A stretch of DNA of 64,000 nt from Neisseria weaveri (lineage in GTDB: Bacteria > Pseudomonadota > Gammaproteobacteria > Burkholderiales > Neisseriaceae). Positions 52,077 to 60,531 of this stretch are shown in pieces. The stretch covers positions 682,001-746,000 of the forward strand of contig NZ_LR134533.1 of NCBI RefSeq assembly GCF_900638685.1, in the 5' to 3' direction. The number at the start of each line of letters is the position of its first letter. Within the stretch, counting starts at the first letter, position 1. A model generated the notes under the pieces. That model made no database searches. It worked only from the letters and a program-made list of their open reading frames with translations, and was not told where the DNA came from. A program made the position numbers and the translations under genes.

Positions 52077-52984
52077 GAGATAAACTCAAGCATGATGCTT
52101 GGCGGGTTTCTCAACTTGGCGAAAAGCCTAAGCGTTTATGGGATGAAGCCGCTTTAAAGTGGCTTAAAGAAAAGGCAGCAAAAAGAAGTATAGATGACGA
52201 TAAGTCAAAAATACGAATGCTGACACAATTCAGAGGCGTTTATTTGCATCACATTGATAACGAGTTCGTGATGAATGTGGTAGGCAATCTGAAATGCAAA
52301 GACAGCACGAAGAACCGCTATTTATCTCTTATCATTTCTATTTTGAATGCAGCTGCAAAAAAATGGAAATGGATAGACAAAGCACCATTCATTGAAAAAT
52401 ATAAGGAGAATGCAGGACGAGTACGCTGGTTAAAGCCTGCTGAAGCTCAAAGGCTGATAGGGGTGGCAAAACCACGATACTTTGCTGATTTGATTATATT
52501 TAGTCTCAATACTGGTTTAAGACAAAGCAATGTTTTAAATCTTAAGTGGGACCAAATAGATTTAGATCGTAAAGTTGCTTGGTGCCATCCTGATGAGGTG
52601 AAAGCTGGAAAAGCTTTGGGTGTTGTTTTGAATGATGCCGCAATTGAGGTTTTAAAGCGGCAGATAGGAAAACATTCCGAGTACGTTTTCGTAAACAAAC
52701 GTGGAAATCCTATTGTTGGTATAAATAGTAGGTACTGGAAGAAAAGTCTTGAGTTGGCCAACATAACAGATTTCACATGGCACGATTTGAGACACACATG
52801 GGCAAGTTGGTTAGTTCAACGCGGAGTGCCATTGAGGGTGTTACAAGAGATGGGTGGATGGCAAACACTATCTATGGTTCAACGCTATGCTCACCTGTCA
52901 TCGGAGCATTTGCAGTCACATGCTAAGATACTGTCTGATTTGGTGAGACATTCGCAAAATGACGACACAAATTTGTCACAGTAA
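51950..52984 (+). CDS. Tyrosine integrase
   Basis: 344 residues. An N-terminal arm-binding part (GLYRRGNGVWYIDFTTPSGK), a core-binding domain and a catalytic domain with Arg in NTGLRQSNVLNLKW (about 190), HDLRHTWASW (His and Arg, about 278-281), GGWQTLS and the nucleophile in MVQRYAHLS (about 313). Complete. It ends 77 bp from the 3' end of tRNA-Leu, the usual position for a tRNA-targeting integrase. Confidence 0.93.
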   Translation: MLKNEGLYRRGNGVWYIDFTTPSGKRVRRSARTKDKKSAEELRDKLKHDAWRVSQLGEKPKRLWDEAALKWLKEKAAKRSIDDDKSKIRMLTQFRGVYLHHIDNEFVMNVVGNLKCKDSTKNRYLSLIISILNAAAKKWKWIDKAPFIEKYKENAGRVRWLKPAEAQRLIGVAKPRYFADLIIFSLNTGLRQSNVLNLKWDQIDLDRKVAWCHPDEVKAGKALGVVLNDAAIEVLKRQIGKHSEYVFVNKRGNPIVGINSRYWKKSLELANITDFTWHDLRHTWASWLVQRGVPLRVLQEMGGWQTLSMVQRYAHLSSEHLQSHAKILSDLVRHSQNDDTNLSQ

Positions 52985-53060
52985 CTTTAACCGAAATGTT
53001 TTTTGTTCGAGGATTATTTGATACGAGAAGATAATTTTCTTAGGAAAATCATGATGGTTA

Positions 53061-53150
53061 TGGTGCCCGGAGCCGGAATCGAACCGGCACGACCTGTTTA
53101 GGGTCGACGGATTTTAAGTCCGTTGTGTCTACCTATTTCACCACCCGGGC
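53061..53150 (-). tRNA. tRNA-Leu (anticodon UAA)
   Basis: Complete cloverleaf on the minus strand with long variable arm, anticodon loop ACTTAAAAT, T loop GGTTCGATTCC and encoded CCA (53061-53063). Probable attachment site of the element. Confidence 0.95.
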
Positions 53151-53190
53151 TTTTACCTTCAATCCACAAACGGACAAAAGATAAAAAACT

Positions 53191-53268
53191 TGGAGGCGGG
53201 GGCGCGGATTTTAACCGGCCTACATAAGAGTTGCACCTCTTATGGCATAAACACTCTGCCACCCCGCC
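53191..53268 (-). tRNA. Aberrant tRNA-Cys-like gene
   Basis: Minus strand: perfect acceptor stem GGCGGGG/CCCCGCC and encoded CCA, D arm like tRNA-Cys, but the anticodon arm is a long AT-rich stem (ATAAGAG/CTCTTAT) with a short loop containing GCA, and the T loop is TTAAAAT instead of TTCGATT. The acceptor pair differs from the neighbouring tRNA-Cys in a compensated way. Either a decayed duplicate or a non-canonical tRNA. Confidence 0.6.
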
Positions 53269-53290
53269 ATGGGATATTATTAAATTAATT

Positions 53291-53364
53291 TGGAGGCGGG
53301 AGTCGGAATCGAACCGGCGTAGACGGCTTTGCAGGCCGCTGCATAACCACTTTGCTATCCCGCC
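53291..53364 (-). tRNA. tRNA-Cys (anticodon GCA)
   Basis: Minus strand: acceptor GGCGGGA/TCCCGCC, anticodon loop CTGCAAA, T loop TTCGATT, encoded CCA at 53291-53293. Confidence 0.95.
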
Positions 53365-53409
53365 TTAAGGCGTAACAAGCCACTTAAATGGTGTAAACGG
53401 CTTGGTGTT

Positions 53410-53485
53410 TGGAGCGGGAAACGAGTCTCGAACTCGCGACCTCAACCTTGGCAAGGTTGCGCTCTACCAACTGAGCTATTCCCGC
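53410..53485 (-). tRNA. tRNA-Gly (anticodon GCC), copy 1
   Basis: Minus strand: starts GCGGGAATAGCTCAG, anticodon loop TTGCCAA, ends with CCA at 53410-53412. Identical to the next two copies. Confidence 0.96.
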
Positions 53486-53504
53486 ATAGGTCAAATGTGT
53501 TTTT

Positions 53505-53580
53505 TGGAGCGGGAAACGAGTCTCGAACTCGCGACCTCAACCTTGGCAAGGTTGCGCTCTACCAACTGAGCTATTCCCGC
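53505..53580 (-). tRNA. tRNA-Gly (anticodon GCC), copy 2
   Basis: Same sequence as the first copy, 19 bp away. Confidence 0.96.
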
Positions 53581-53609
53581 ATTGAAATTACATTTGATTC
53601 GGTAAACTG

Positions 53610-53685
53610 TGGAGCGGGAAACGAGTCTCGAACTCGCGACCTCAACCTTGGCAAGGTTGCGCTCTACCAACTGAGCTATTCCCGC
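53610..53685 (-). tRNA. tRNA-Gly (anticodon GCC), copy 3
   Basis: Same sequence again; first gene of the tRNA operon after the promoter at 53730. Confidence 0.96.
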
Positions 53686-53729
53686 TTAAATTTGTTTTTC
53701 TTGCTTTGCTGCATCAGCAAGAGAACGCC

Positions 53730-53757
53730 ATTATAATCCCTGTTTTTTTTATGTCAA
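53730..53757 (-). promoter_or_regulatory. Consensus promoter of the tRNA operon
   Basis: On the minus strand a perfect TTGACA (53752-53757) and perfect TATAAT (53730-53735) with 16-bp spacing, about 45 bp upstream of the first tRNA-Gly and downstream of pgsA. Confidence 0.9.
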
Positions 53758-53772
53758 GTCTTTTGTAAAAAA

Positions 53773-54339
53773 TTATTCTTTAAATTCTTTCCAAGCCATT
53801 TTCAGATAATAAAACATAGACCAAATGGTTAAAACAGATGCTATAAACATCAATATGTTACCTAAATAAATCAGATTCACTCCGTAAAAATCGTGCAATC
53901 CGGCGAGCAATAGGAAAATGGCGACCATTTGCGCCGCAGTTTTGAATTTGCCGATTGTGGCAACGGCCACGCTTCCTCTTTTGCCCATCTGCGCCATCCA
54001 CTCACGCAAAGCGGAGATGGTGATTTCACGACCGATGATAATGATGGCAAAAATAACATAAGTCCGATTCAAACTGACCAAAAGCAGCAACGCTACGGCC
54101 ACCATAAGTTTGTCGGCTACCGGATCCAAAAAGGCACCGAAATCGGAGGTTTGTTTCCACAAACGTGCCAAAAAGCCGTCGAACCAGTCTGTTATGGCTG
54201 CCAACGCAAAAATAAAAGCGGCCGCCCAATTGACGGTTTGCGGGTCAAGCCAGTTTTCGGGCAGATAAAACAATACTGTAAATACCGGAATCAATAAGAC
54301 TCGGATCCACGTAAGGAAAATAGGGATGTTCCAAGGCAT
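53773..54339 (-). CDS. pgsA: CDP-diacylglycerol-glycerol-3-phosphate 3-phosphatidyltransferase
   Basis: First step of phosphatidylglycerol synthesis at the inner membrane. 188 residues, four to five helices, with the full CDP-alcohol signature TDWFDGFLARLWKQTSDFGAFLDPVADK (DG-x2-AR-x8-G-x3-D-x3-D) near residues 57-83 and the N-terminal NIPIFLTWIRVLLIP. Adjacent to tRNA-Gly/Cys/Leu, which I recall as a common neisserial layout. Confidence 0.95.
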   Translation of the reverse strand: MPWNIPIFLTWIRVLLIPVFTVLFYLPENWLDPQTVNWAAAFIFALAAITDWFDGFLARLWKQTSDFGAFLDPVADKLMVAVALLLLVSLNRTYVIFAIIIIGREITISALREWMAQMGKRGSVAVATIGKFKTAAQMVAIFLLLAGLHDFYGVNLIYLGNILMFIASVLTIWSMFYYLKMAWKEFKE

Positions 54340-54604
54340 AGTTAGCGCAGCTTTCTTTTATCGTTGTCGTTTCAGACGGCCTGTTCTCTTGGGGCTGCTG
54401 AAAGTTTTTCATTATATCTAATTTGATAAGAGGCTTGAAGTTCAATAAGGTTTTATCGAGGCTAAAACAAACCTTATTTTAGAGCCTGTCCGACCTGCAT
54501 TCTCCATCTTTGTTTTTCATCACAAACAAGCACGATAATTTTGTTACAATAACATGACAATTCTTTCATTATTCAACATCTTTTGCTTTTTGCGAATGTA
54601 AGTT

Positions 54605-56398
54605 ATGAAAACGATAAAAATAAGATCTATTCTGATCGGCTTGTTGTTGGCTGCATTGGCTTATAGTTTTTGGTACAGCCCTTCATGGCTGAAACTCTGC
54701 TACGGTTTGGCCCTGTTTTTATTCGGTATGCAATGTATTGAGGAAGGCTTGCATAATACGGCCGGCGGCACATTGGAGAAATTGATAGCTAAAAGTACGG
54801 CTTCTTCCGGCAAAGGCCTGCTGTTCGGTATCGGAGCGACGTTTATCCTCCAATCCAGTACTTTGGTTTCTTTATTGACCATCGCTTTTTTAAGCACGGG
54901 TTTGATTACTTTGGCAGGCGGTATCGCCATTATTCTCGGCACCAACCTCGGTGCGACCAGCGGCATCTGGCTGCTGGCTCTGGCGGGACAAAGCATCAGC
55001 TTGAGTCCGATTGCCATACCGGTTGTGGTTTTCGGTATTTTGGCGAGCTTTTTCAACAACAAAACCAAAGCCGTCGGACGGGTTTTAGTCGGAATTGCCT
55101 TGATTTTTATCGGTATTGACGCGATTAAAGAAGGTTTCCAGGCTTTCGGCGGCACCATGGATTTCGCTTCGTTCCGTTCGGGCGGTATCACCGAAATCGC
55201 GATTTTCTGCGGTATCGGTCTGCTGCTGACCATTGTGCTCCAGTCTTCACACGCTACGCTGATTCTGACTTTGGCCGCATTGGCCGGCGGTCAAATCAGC
55301 TTGGCTCAGGGTTTTGCCATCGCCATCGGCTCCAACGTCGGCAGCAGCGCTTCGACTGCTTTTGTCGGCATGTTGGGCAGCAACCGCAACGGTCAACGTT
55401 TGGCTCTGGCGCATTTGGTGTTCAATACGGTAACAGCCGTACTGTCTTTGATCTTATGGATACCGCTGACAAAAGCCGTAACCGGATTGGCCGGGCTGAC
55501 GGGCATGAGCCAACTGCTGCAACTGGCACTGTTCCACACCTTATTCAACTTACTCGGCCTGGCCACATTCTGGAAACTGCAGGACCGTCTTGCCGACCGT
55601 CTTATCAGCTGGCTGCCGGAAAAACAGGAAGCCGAGCTGTTGGCCGTTTCCGACGCCGTTGTAACGCCGCGCCATCTCCACAGCAATATGCTGCGATCCG
55701 GCGACACCGCTTTGCGCGCGCTGACTCAAGAAGTCCGCCACTTAAACGCATTGGGCTTGGAAGTGATCTGTCACGTTCTCTTTATCCCTGCCCACGAGCT
55801 TTATAGCGGCAGCGCGGATGACGGCAAAAAACTGCCGCCGCCTACCCTGCCTTTGGAATTGGACGCGCAAAAACTGTACGAACAACAAATCAAACCTCTG
55901 TACAGCCAGATTTTGGACTTTACCAGTAAAATCGACATCGACGGCGAAATGCAGCAGCAACAATTGGCTGCCGTGCATACCGCCGCACTGAATATGATCG
56001 ACATCATCAAAGAAAGCAAACATTTGCAGAAAAACATGCAGCGTTATCTGCAAGAGCCCGAGTCTCCCGTTTATCAAGACTATATGCGTTTGCGCCGCCA
56101 CCTGTTCCGCAGCCTGCAGCTGTTCCGCAAAATGTCCGAGCTGAAAGGATGTTCGGAAGAATGGAAAGAGCAATCCGCCCTGCTGACCAAGCATATCGAT
56201 TCTCTGGAAACCTTCCGCGCACGCATTATGGAAAAACTGCGCAACAACGAAATCAGCGGCTGGGAAACCTCTTCCCTGATGAACGACACCAACTATGCCG
56301 GCCGTATCGGTTGGGGCATACAGGAAATCCTACAAACCATGTGTCTGAACCCGGCGGAAGAAAAAAACACCGAGGAAGAAGCTGCAAAAGCTGCTTAA
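54605..56398 (+). CDS. Na/Pi cotransporter family protein
   Basis: 597 residues. The N-terminal half has two inverted QSS-type repeats typical of NptA/PNaS symporters (FILQSSTLVSLLTIAFL and LLLTIVLQSSHATLILTLAA) among about nine helices; the C-terminal 220 residues form a cytosolic PhoU-like helical domain. Probably imports phosphate with sodium. No phosphate-regulon genes adjoin it. Confidence 0.9.
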   Translation: MKTIKIRSILIGLLLAALAYSFWYSPSWLKLCYGLALFLFGMQCIEEGLHNTAGGTLEKLIAKSTASSGKGLLFGIGATFILQSSTLVSLLTIAFLSTGLITLAGGIAIILGTNLGATSGIWLLALAGQSISLSPIAIPVVVFGILASFFNNKTKAVGRVLVGIALIFIGIDAIKEGFQAFGGTMDFASFRSGGITEIAIFCGIGLLLTIVLQSSHATLILTLAALAGGQISLAQGFAIAIGSNVGSSASTAFVGMLGSNRNGQRLALAHLVFNTVTAVLSLILWIPLTKAVTGLAGLTGMSQLLQLALFHTLFNLLGLATFWKLQDRLADRLISWLPEKQEAELLAVSDAVVTPRHLHSNMLRSGDTALRALTQEVRHLNALGLEVICHVLFIPAHELYSGSADDGKKLPPPTLPLELDAQKLYEQQIKPLYSQILDFTSKIDIDGEMQQQQLAAVHTAALNMIDIIKESKHLQKNMQRYLQEPESPVYQDYMRLRRHLFRSLQLFRKMSELKGCSEEWKEQSALLTKHIDSLETFRARIMEKLRNNEISGWETSSLMNDTNYAGRIGWGIQEILQTMCLNPAEEKNTEEEAAKAA

Positions 56399-56419
56399 AC
56401 ATCGGCTTTTTCAACACAC

Positions 56420-56462
56420 AGGCCGTCTGAAAATTTCAGACGGCCTTAATTTTCAGACGGCC
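56420..56462. terminator. Three DUS, one inverted pair
   Basis: An inverted DUS pair (56420-56446) plus a third copy (56451-56462) between the convergent symporter and adhP genes. Confidence 0.75.
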
Positions 56463-56540
56463 ATTCGGAAAAAACCATGCCTGTCCGAGTATCCGTTCGG
56501 GCAGGCATGGTGTATTGCCGGTTAAATCAAATACAGGCGT

Positions 56541-57584
56541 TTAGTGATGCGTGCAGCCGCAGCTTTTCTTCATGTCGATAACCATACGGCCTTGGATTTT
56601 ACCGTCGCGCATTTCTTGGAAAATGTCGTTGGTTTCGTCGAGCGTACGGGTTTGTACGACAGGAACGACAATGCCTTCCGCGCCGAATTGGAATGCTTCT
56701 TCCAAGTCTTTACGCGTGCCTACCAGCGAGCCGACGATTTCGATGCCGTCCAACACGATGCGGGGGATGGATAAATCCATGGTTTCGGGCGGCAAACCTA
56801 TGGCTACGACGCGCCCGCCAGCGCGCACGCAGTCTACGGAAGAGTTGAAGGCCGCACGGGAAACGGCGGTAACGACTGCGGCATGTGCGCCTCCGACTTT
56901 TTCCTGTATCACTTTGGCTGCGTCTTCTTTGGCGGCGTTAATCACGATGTCTGCGCCCACTTCTTTTGCCAAAGCCAGTTTGTCGTCGTTGATGTCGATG
57001 GCGATCACATGTGCGCCGAACACTTTTTTAGCGTATTGCACACCCAAATTGCCCAAACCGCCGGCGCCGTAAACGGCAATCCATTGTCCGGGGCGGACGC
57101 CGGAAACTTTGATGCCTTTATAAGTGGTTACGCCTGCGCAGGTAATGCTGCTGGCTTGGGCGGGGTCTAAGCCGTCGGGTACTTTAACGGCATAATCGGC
57201 ATCTACGATACAGTGCGTGGCCATGCCGCCGTCGGCAGTGTAGCCGGCGTTTAATACGGTGCGGCAAAGGGTTTCGCGGCCGGTATTGCAGTATTCGCAC
57301 GAACCGCAGCTTTTATACAGCCAAGCGATGCTGACGCGGTCGCCTTTTTTGAGACGGGTTACGCCGGGAGCGGTTTCGGTTACGATGCCGATACCTTCGT
57401 GGCCGAGTACGCGGCCGGGTTTCTGGCCGTAATCGCCGGCGGCAACGTGCAAGTCGGTATGGCACACGCCGCAATATTCTACTTCTACCAATGCTTCGCC
57501 GTTTTCAAGAGGGCGGATTTCGCGTTCGATAATTTCTACGTTACCGTTGCTGTCGGGGGTGACCACTGCTGCTTTCATTTTCAT
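56541..57584 (-). CDS. adhP: Zinc-dependent alcohol dehydrogenase
   Basis: Oxidises primary alcohols or reduces aldehydes with NAD. 347 residues: catalytic zinc ligands [11 protein letters not shown] and GHEGIG, the structural zinc cluster [15 protein letters not shown], and the nucleotide-binding [15 protein letters not shown]. The C-terminal KKSCGCTHH is an extra metal-binding-like tail. AGGAGAAGC precedes the ATG. The name adhP/adhA is by similarity. Confidence 0.92.
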   Translation of the reverse strand: MKMKAAVVTPDSNGNVEIIEREIRPLENGEALVEVEYCGVCHTDLHVAAGDYGQKPGRVLGHEGIGIVTETAPGVTRLKKGDRVSIAWLYKSCGSCEYCNTGRETLCRTVLNAGYTADGGMATHCIVDADYAVKVPDGLDPAQASSITCAGVTTYKGIKVSGVRPGQWIAVYGAGGLGNLGVQYAKKVFGAHVIAIDINDDKLALAKEVGADIVINAAKEDAAKVIQEKVGGAHAAVVTAVSRAAFNSSVDCVRAGGRVVAIGLPPETMDLSIPRIVLDGIEIVGSLVGTRKDLEEAFQFGAEGIVVPVVQTRTLDETNDIFQEMRDGKIQGRMVIDMKKSCGCTHH

Positions 57585-57746
57585 GATGCTTCTCCTGATT
57601 GGGGTGGACGGATGAAAGACGCGCCGGTTTGATGTCAGACGTGAAACCGGCTTCGTCTTGATTGATAATCATGAAATAAGTATGCGCCTGATGTTGGATG
57701 AAAGTCAAATGATTTTCATTCCTAAGTCTTTGAAATTAAATAGAAT

Positions 57747-57761
57747 TGTTATACTATAACA
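57747..57761 (-). promoter_or_regulatory. Palindrome upstream of adhP
   Basis: TGTTATACTATAACA, perfect 7-bp arms, about 165 bp before the adhP start; it overlaps TATACT/TATAGT -10-like sequences. Possible operator; no regulator gene is near. Confidence 0.4.
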
Positions 57762-57847
57762 TTCATTTAGACATTAATGGCGGCAGACTGTGCCTACTGT
57801 TTTCTTTTCGCTGTTGTCGGTTTGTCTTTCATCGCTAAAACCAACTG

Positions 57848-57888
57848 CCGGGGCCGTCTGAAAAATACAATATTTTCAGACGGCCCCG
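57848..57888. terminator. Long DUS hairpin
   Basis: Perfect 17-bp stem CCGGGGCCGTCTGAAAA with its complement, 7-base loop. Confidence 0.65.
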
Positions 57889-58007
57889 GTTTTCCGAATG
57901 ATCTCAACTGCAAACTTTACCGCCCAATCCGAAACATACCGTAAAACAGCAGGCAGAATCGCTGTTTTCCGCCCACAAAATCATGGAATGATGGTTCGTG
58001 CCTTGTT

Positions 58008-58937
58008 ATGATGCGTTTATTTATCCGCCGGTACGACACCATGTCTCCTAGCCCGTCCTTATTCAAAAACCTGCCTTTCCTGATTACGCCGCCGCTGCTC
58101 TGGGCGGGCAATGTGATTGTTGCGAGAATGGTGCGCAACGATATTCCGCCGTTTACGCTTTCGTTCGGACGTTGGGTGATTTCGCTGCTGATTCTGCTGC
58201 CGTTTGCCTGGGCGGCAATGCGGCGGGACAAAAATCTCTACCGCCGGCATGCCAAGCCGGTTATCGGTACGGCGCTGACAGGCGTGGCGGCGTTCAACAC
58301 GTTGGTTTATACGGGGCTGCACAATACGACAAGCACCAATGCGCTCTTGCTCAATTCGTGTATTCCCGTATTGATTATGCTGATCGGTGCGGTATTTTAC
58401 GGACAAACGCTAAACCGTTTTCAGGTATCGGGTTTATTGCTGTCATTGTGCGGCGTGCTGGCGATTATCCTGCGCGGCGATTTGGAAAACTTGTGGGCGT
58501 TGCGGTTTAACTCGGGCGATTTGTGGGTGTTTGCAGCGGTGGTCTGCTGGGCGTTTTATACTTTGTGGATGCGGCATATGCCGTCTGAAATCAACCGTAC
58601 GGGGCTGACGGCAGTACAAATCATGCTGGGTTTGCCGGTGCTGCTGCCTTTGTGGTTATGGGAACGTGCAGGCGGAGCGCAGGTGAATTGGAATACGGAC
58701 GCGCTGCTGGGATTTGCGTATGTAGGCGTGTTTCCTTCGGTGGTGGCGTATTTGTGTTACACGGCAGCCATCGCACGTGTAGGAGCGGTGCGTGCCGGAT
58801 TAAGCATCCATCTGATGCCGGTATTCGGCACGCTGCTGGCGGTAACGCTGTTGGGCGAAGCATTCCACCTTTACCACTTTATCGGTATTCTGGCGATTTT
58901 CGGCGGCATTTTGCTGAGCAACCGCCGTTCCGCTTAA
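58008..58937 (+). CDS. EamA/DMT-family transporter
   Basis: 309 residues, ten membrane helices in two EamA repeats (LLWAGNVIVARMVRNDIPPF; WAFYTLWMRHMPSE). Metabolite exporter of unknown substrate (amino acids or related compounds in relatives). ATG 58041 (MSPSPSLFKNLPF) is an equally plausible start; neither has a good ribosome site. Confidence 0.87.
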   Translation: MMRLFIRRYDTMSPSPSLFKNLPFLITPPLLWAGNVIVARMVRNDIPPFTLSFGRWVISLLILLPFAWAAMRRDKNLYRRHAKPVIGTALTGVAAFNTLVYTGLHNTTSTNALLLNSCIPVLIMLIGAVFYGQTLNRFQVSGLLLSLCGVLAIILRGDLENLWALRFNSGDLWVFAAVVCWAFYTLWMRHMPSEINRTGLTAVQIMLGLPVLLPLWLWERAGGAQVNWNTDALLGFAYVGVFPSVVAYLCYTAAIARVGAVRAGLSIHLMPVFGTLLAVTLLGEAFHLYHFIGILAIFGGILLSNRRSA

Positions 58938-58956
58938 ACTGTTTCCATCACGACCG

Positions 58957-59002
58957 ACAGAGGCCGTCTGAAAAATCACCATAATTTTCAGACGGCCTCT
59001 GT
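58957..59002 (+). terminator. DUS-pair terminator
   Basis: Inverted repeat ACAGAGGCCGTCTGAAAA with its complement and a short loop after the transporter gene. Confidence 0.8.
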
Positions 59003-59177
59003 CTTTTTCCGCGCTTCCAATCACAAGCATTCATGAAAAATAAATATTTACCGCTTTTATCACGATAAAAAGGCTTTTGTTCCGCTATGTTTTTCTTTAG
59101 AATCGGTGTACAAATAATCGACAGCCAACCGACAGCGGTTGCGCCGGTAAAACAATAAATTCAAGGAGAATAACCCC

Positions 59178-60344
59178 ATGCAGATTAAAATTCCTGCAGT
59201 CTACTACCGTGGCGGCACGTCCAAAGGTGTCTTTTTCAAACGCAGCGACCTGCCCGAAGCGGCGCAAAATCCCGGCGAAGCACGCGACAAAATCTTATTG
59301 CGCGTTTTAGGCAGCCCCGATCCCTACGGCAAACAGATCGACGGTTTGGGCAACGCCAGCTCTTCCACCAGTAAAGCCGTTATTCTCGATAAAAGCAGCA
59401 AAGAAGGCCATGACGTCGACTATCTGTTCGGACAGGTGTCCATCGACAAACCGTTTGTCGACTGGAGCGGCAACTGCGGCAACCTCACCGCCGCCGTCGG
59501 CGCATTCGCCATCAGCAACGGCTTGGTCTATCCGGGCAAAATTCCTTCAGACGGCATCTGCACCGTTTATATCTGGCAAAAAAACATCAGCAAAACCATC
59601 ATTGCCCACGTTCCCATGAAAAACGGCGAAGTTCAGGAAACCGGCGATTTCGAGCTGGACGGCGTAACCTTCCCGGCTGCAGAAGTGCAAATCGAATTTC
59701 TTGATCCGGCCGACGGTGAAGGCAGCATGTTCCCGACCGGAAACTTGGTTGACGAGCTGGACGTTCCCGGCGTCGGCAAACTGCAAGCCACATTAATCAA
59801 CGCCGGAATTCCGACTGTATTCGTCAACGCCGCCGACATCGGTTACACCGGCAAAGAGCTGCAAGACGACATCAACAACAGCACCGAAAAACTGGAATTT
59901 TTTGAAAAAATCCGTGCATACGGCGCACTGAAAATGGGTCTGATTCAAGATTTGGGCGAAGCGGCCATCCGCCAACACACACCTAAAGTCGCTTTTGTCG
60001 CACCGCCGCAAGATTACGTTTCTTCCAGCGGCAAAGAAGTCAAAGCGGACGATATCGATCTTTTGGTACGCGCACTGTCTATGGGTAAACTGCACCACGC
60101 CATGATGGGTACGGCTTCCGTAGCCATCGCAACCGCCGCGGCCGTTCCCGGCACATTGGTGAATTTGGCCGCCGGCGGCGGAGAACGCGAAGCCGTGCGC
60201 TTCGGCCATCCTTCCGGAACATTGCGCGTCGGTGCGGCCGCCGTATTGGAAAACGGCCAATGGACGGCGAAAAAAGCCGTGATGAGCCGCAGCGCGCGCA
60301 TCATCATGGAAGGTTGGGTGCGCGTTCCCGAAGACTGCTTCTGA
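59178..60344 (+). CDS. prpF: 2-methylaconitate cis-trans isomerase PrpF
   Basis: Works with AcnD in the methylcitrate cycle by isomerising 2-methylaconitate. 388 residues of the PrpF/DAP-epimerase-like fold: IPAVYYRGGTSKGVFF, GLGNASSSTSKAVIL, and SGNCGNLTAAVGAFA. AAGGAG 9 bases upstream. Its partner acnD is 54.5 kb upstream in this window although the two are usually adjacent. Confidence 0.95.
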   Translation: MQIKIPAVYYRGGTSKGVFFKRSDLPEAAQNPGEARDKILLRVLGSPDPYGKQIDGLGNASSSTSKAVILDKSSKEGHDVDYLFGQVSIDKPFVDWSGNCGNLTAAVGAFAISNGLVYPGKIPSDGICTVYIWQKNISKTIIAHVPMKNGEVQETGDFELDGVTFPAAEVQIEFLDPADGEGSMFPTGNLVDELDVPGVGKLQATLINAGIPTVFVNAADIGYTGKELQDDINNSTEKLEFFEKIRAYGALKMGLIQDLGEAAIRQHTPKVAFVAPPQDYVSSSGKEVKADDIDLLVRALSMGKLHHAMMGTASVAIATAAAVPGTLVNLAAGGGEREAVRFGHPSGTLRVGAAAVLENGQWTAKKAVMSRSARIIMEGWVRVPEDCF

Positions 60345-60531
60345 TCTTCCGTCTCCGTCAGACCGTTTTTTTTTCAGACGGCCTGACGGAAACGTTCTGC
60401 TGTTTAATGCTTCCGACAAGCAAAAACGGAACAGGCCGGACACTGCGCAGCTTGCCCGAAACGGGCATTCATGTTGTAGAATCAGACGGTCTATCCACAA
60501 CAAAAACCATGTACCACAAGGAGAAATAGTA

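Larger units (their letters stand above)
23330..53060. mobile_element. Integrative conjugative/mobilizable element, partly decayed
   Basis: About 29.7 kb between the RTX gene and tRNA-Leu. It holds conjugation genes (virB7/virB8 remnants, virD4, primase, ardC, mobC, mobA, trbM, traL, traM), ssb, epsilon/zeta, a replication-like gene, a phage-type repressor pair, an excisionase-like gene and a tyrosine integrase that ends 77 bp from the 3' end of tRNA-Leu. The left border is only approximate: I found no second copy of the tRNA 3' end. Base composition is patchy, with very AT-rich tracts, and many genes are broken. Relationship to the gonococcal conjugative plasmid family is inferred from gene content. 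Confidence 0.85.
57585..58007. other. Intergenic region, adhP to EamA transporter
   Basis: 423 bp between divergent genes, holding the palindrome at 57747 and a DUS hairpin at 57848. No gene seen. Confidence 0.5.
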
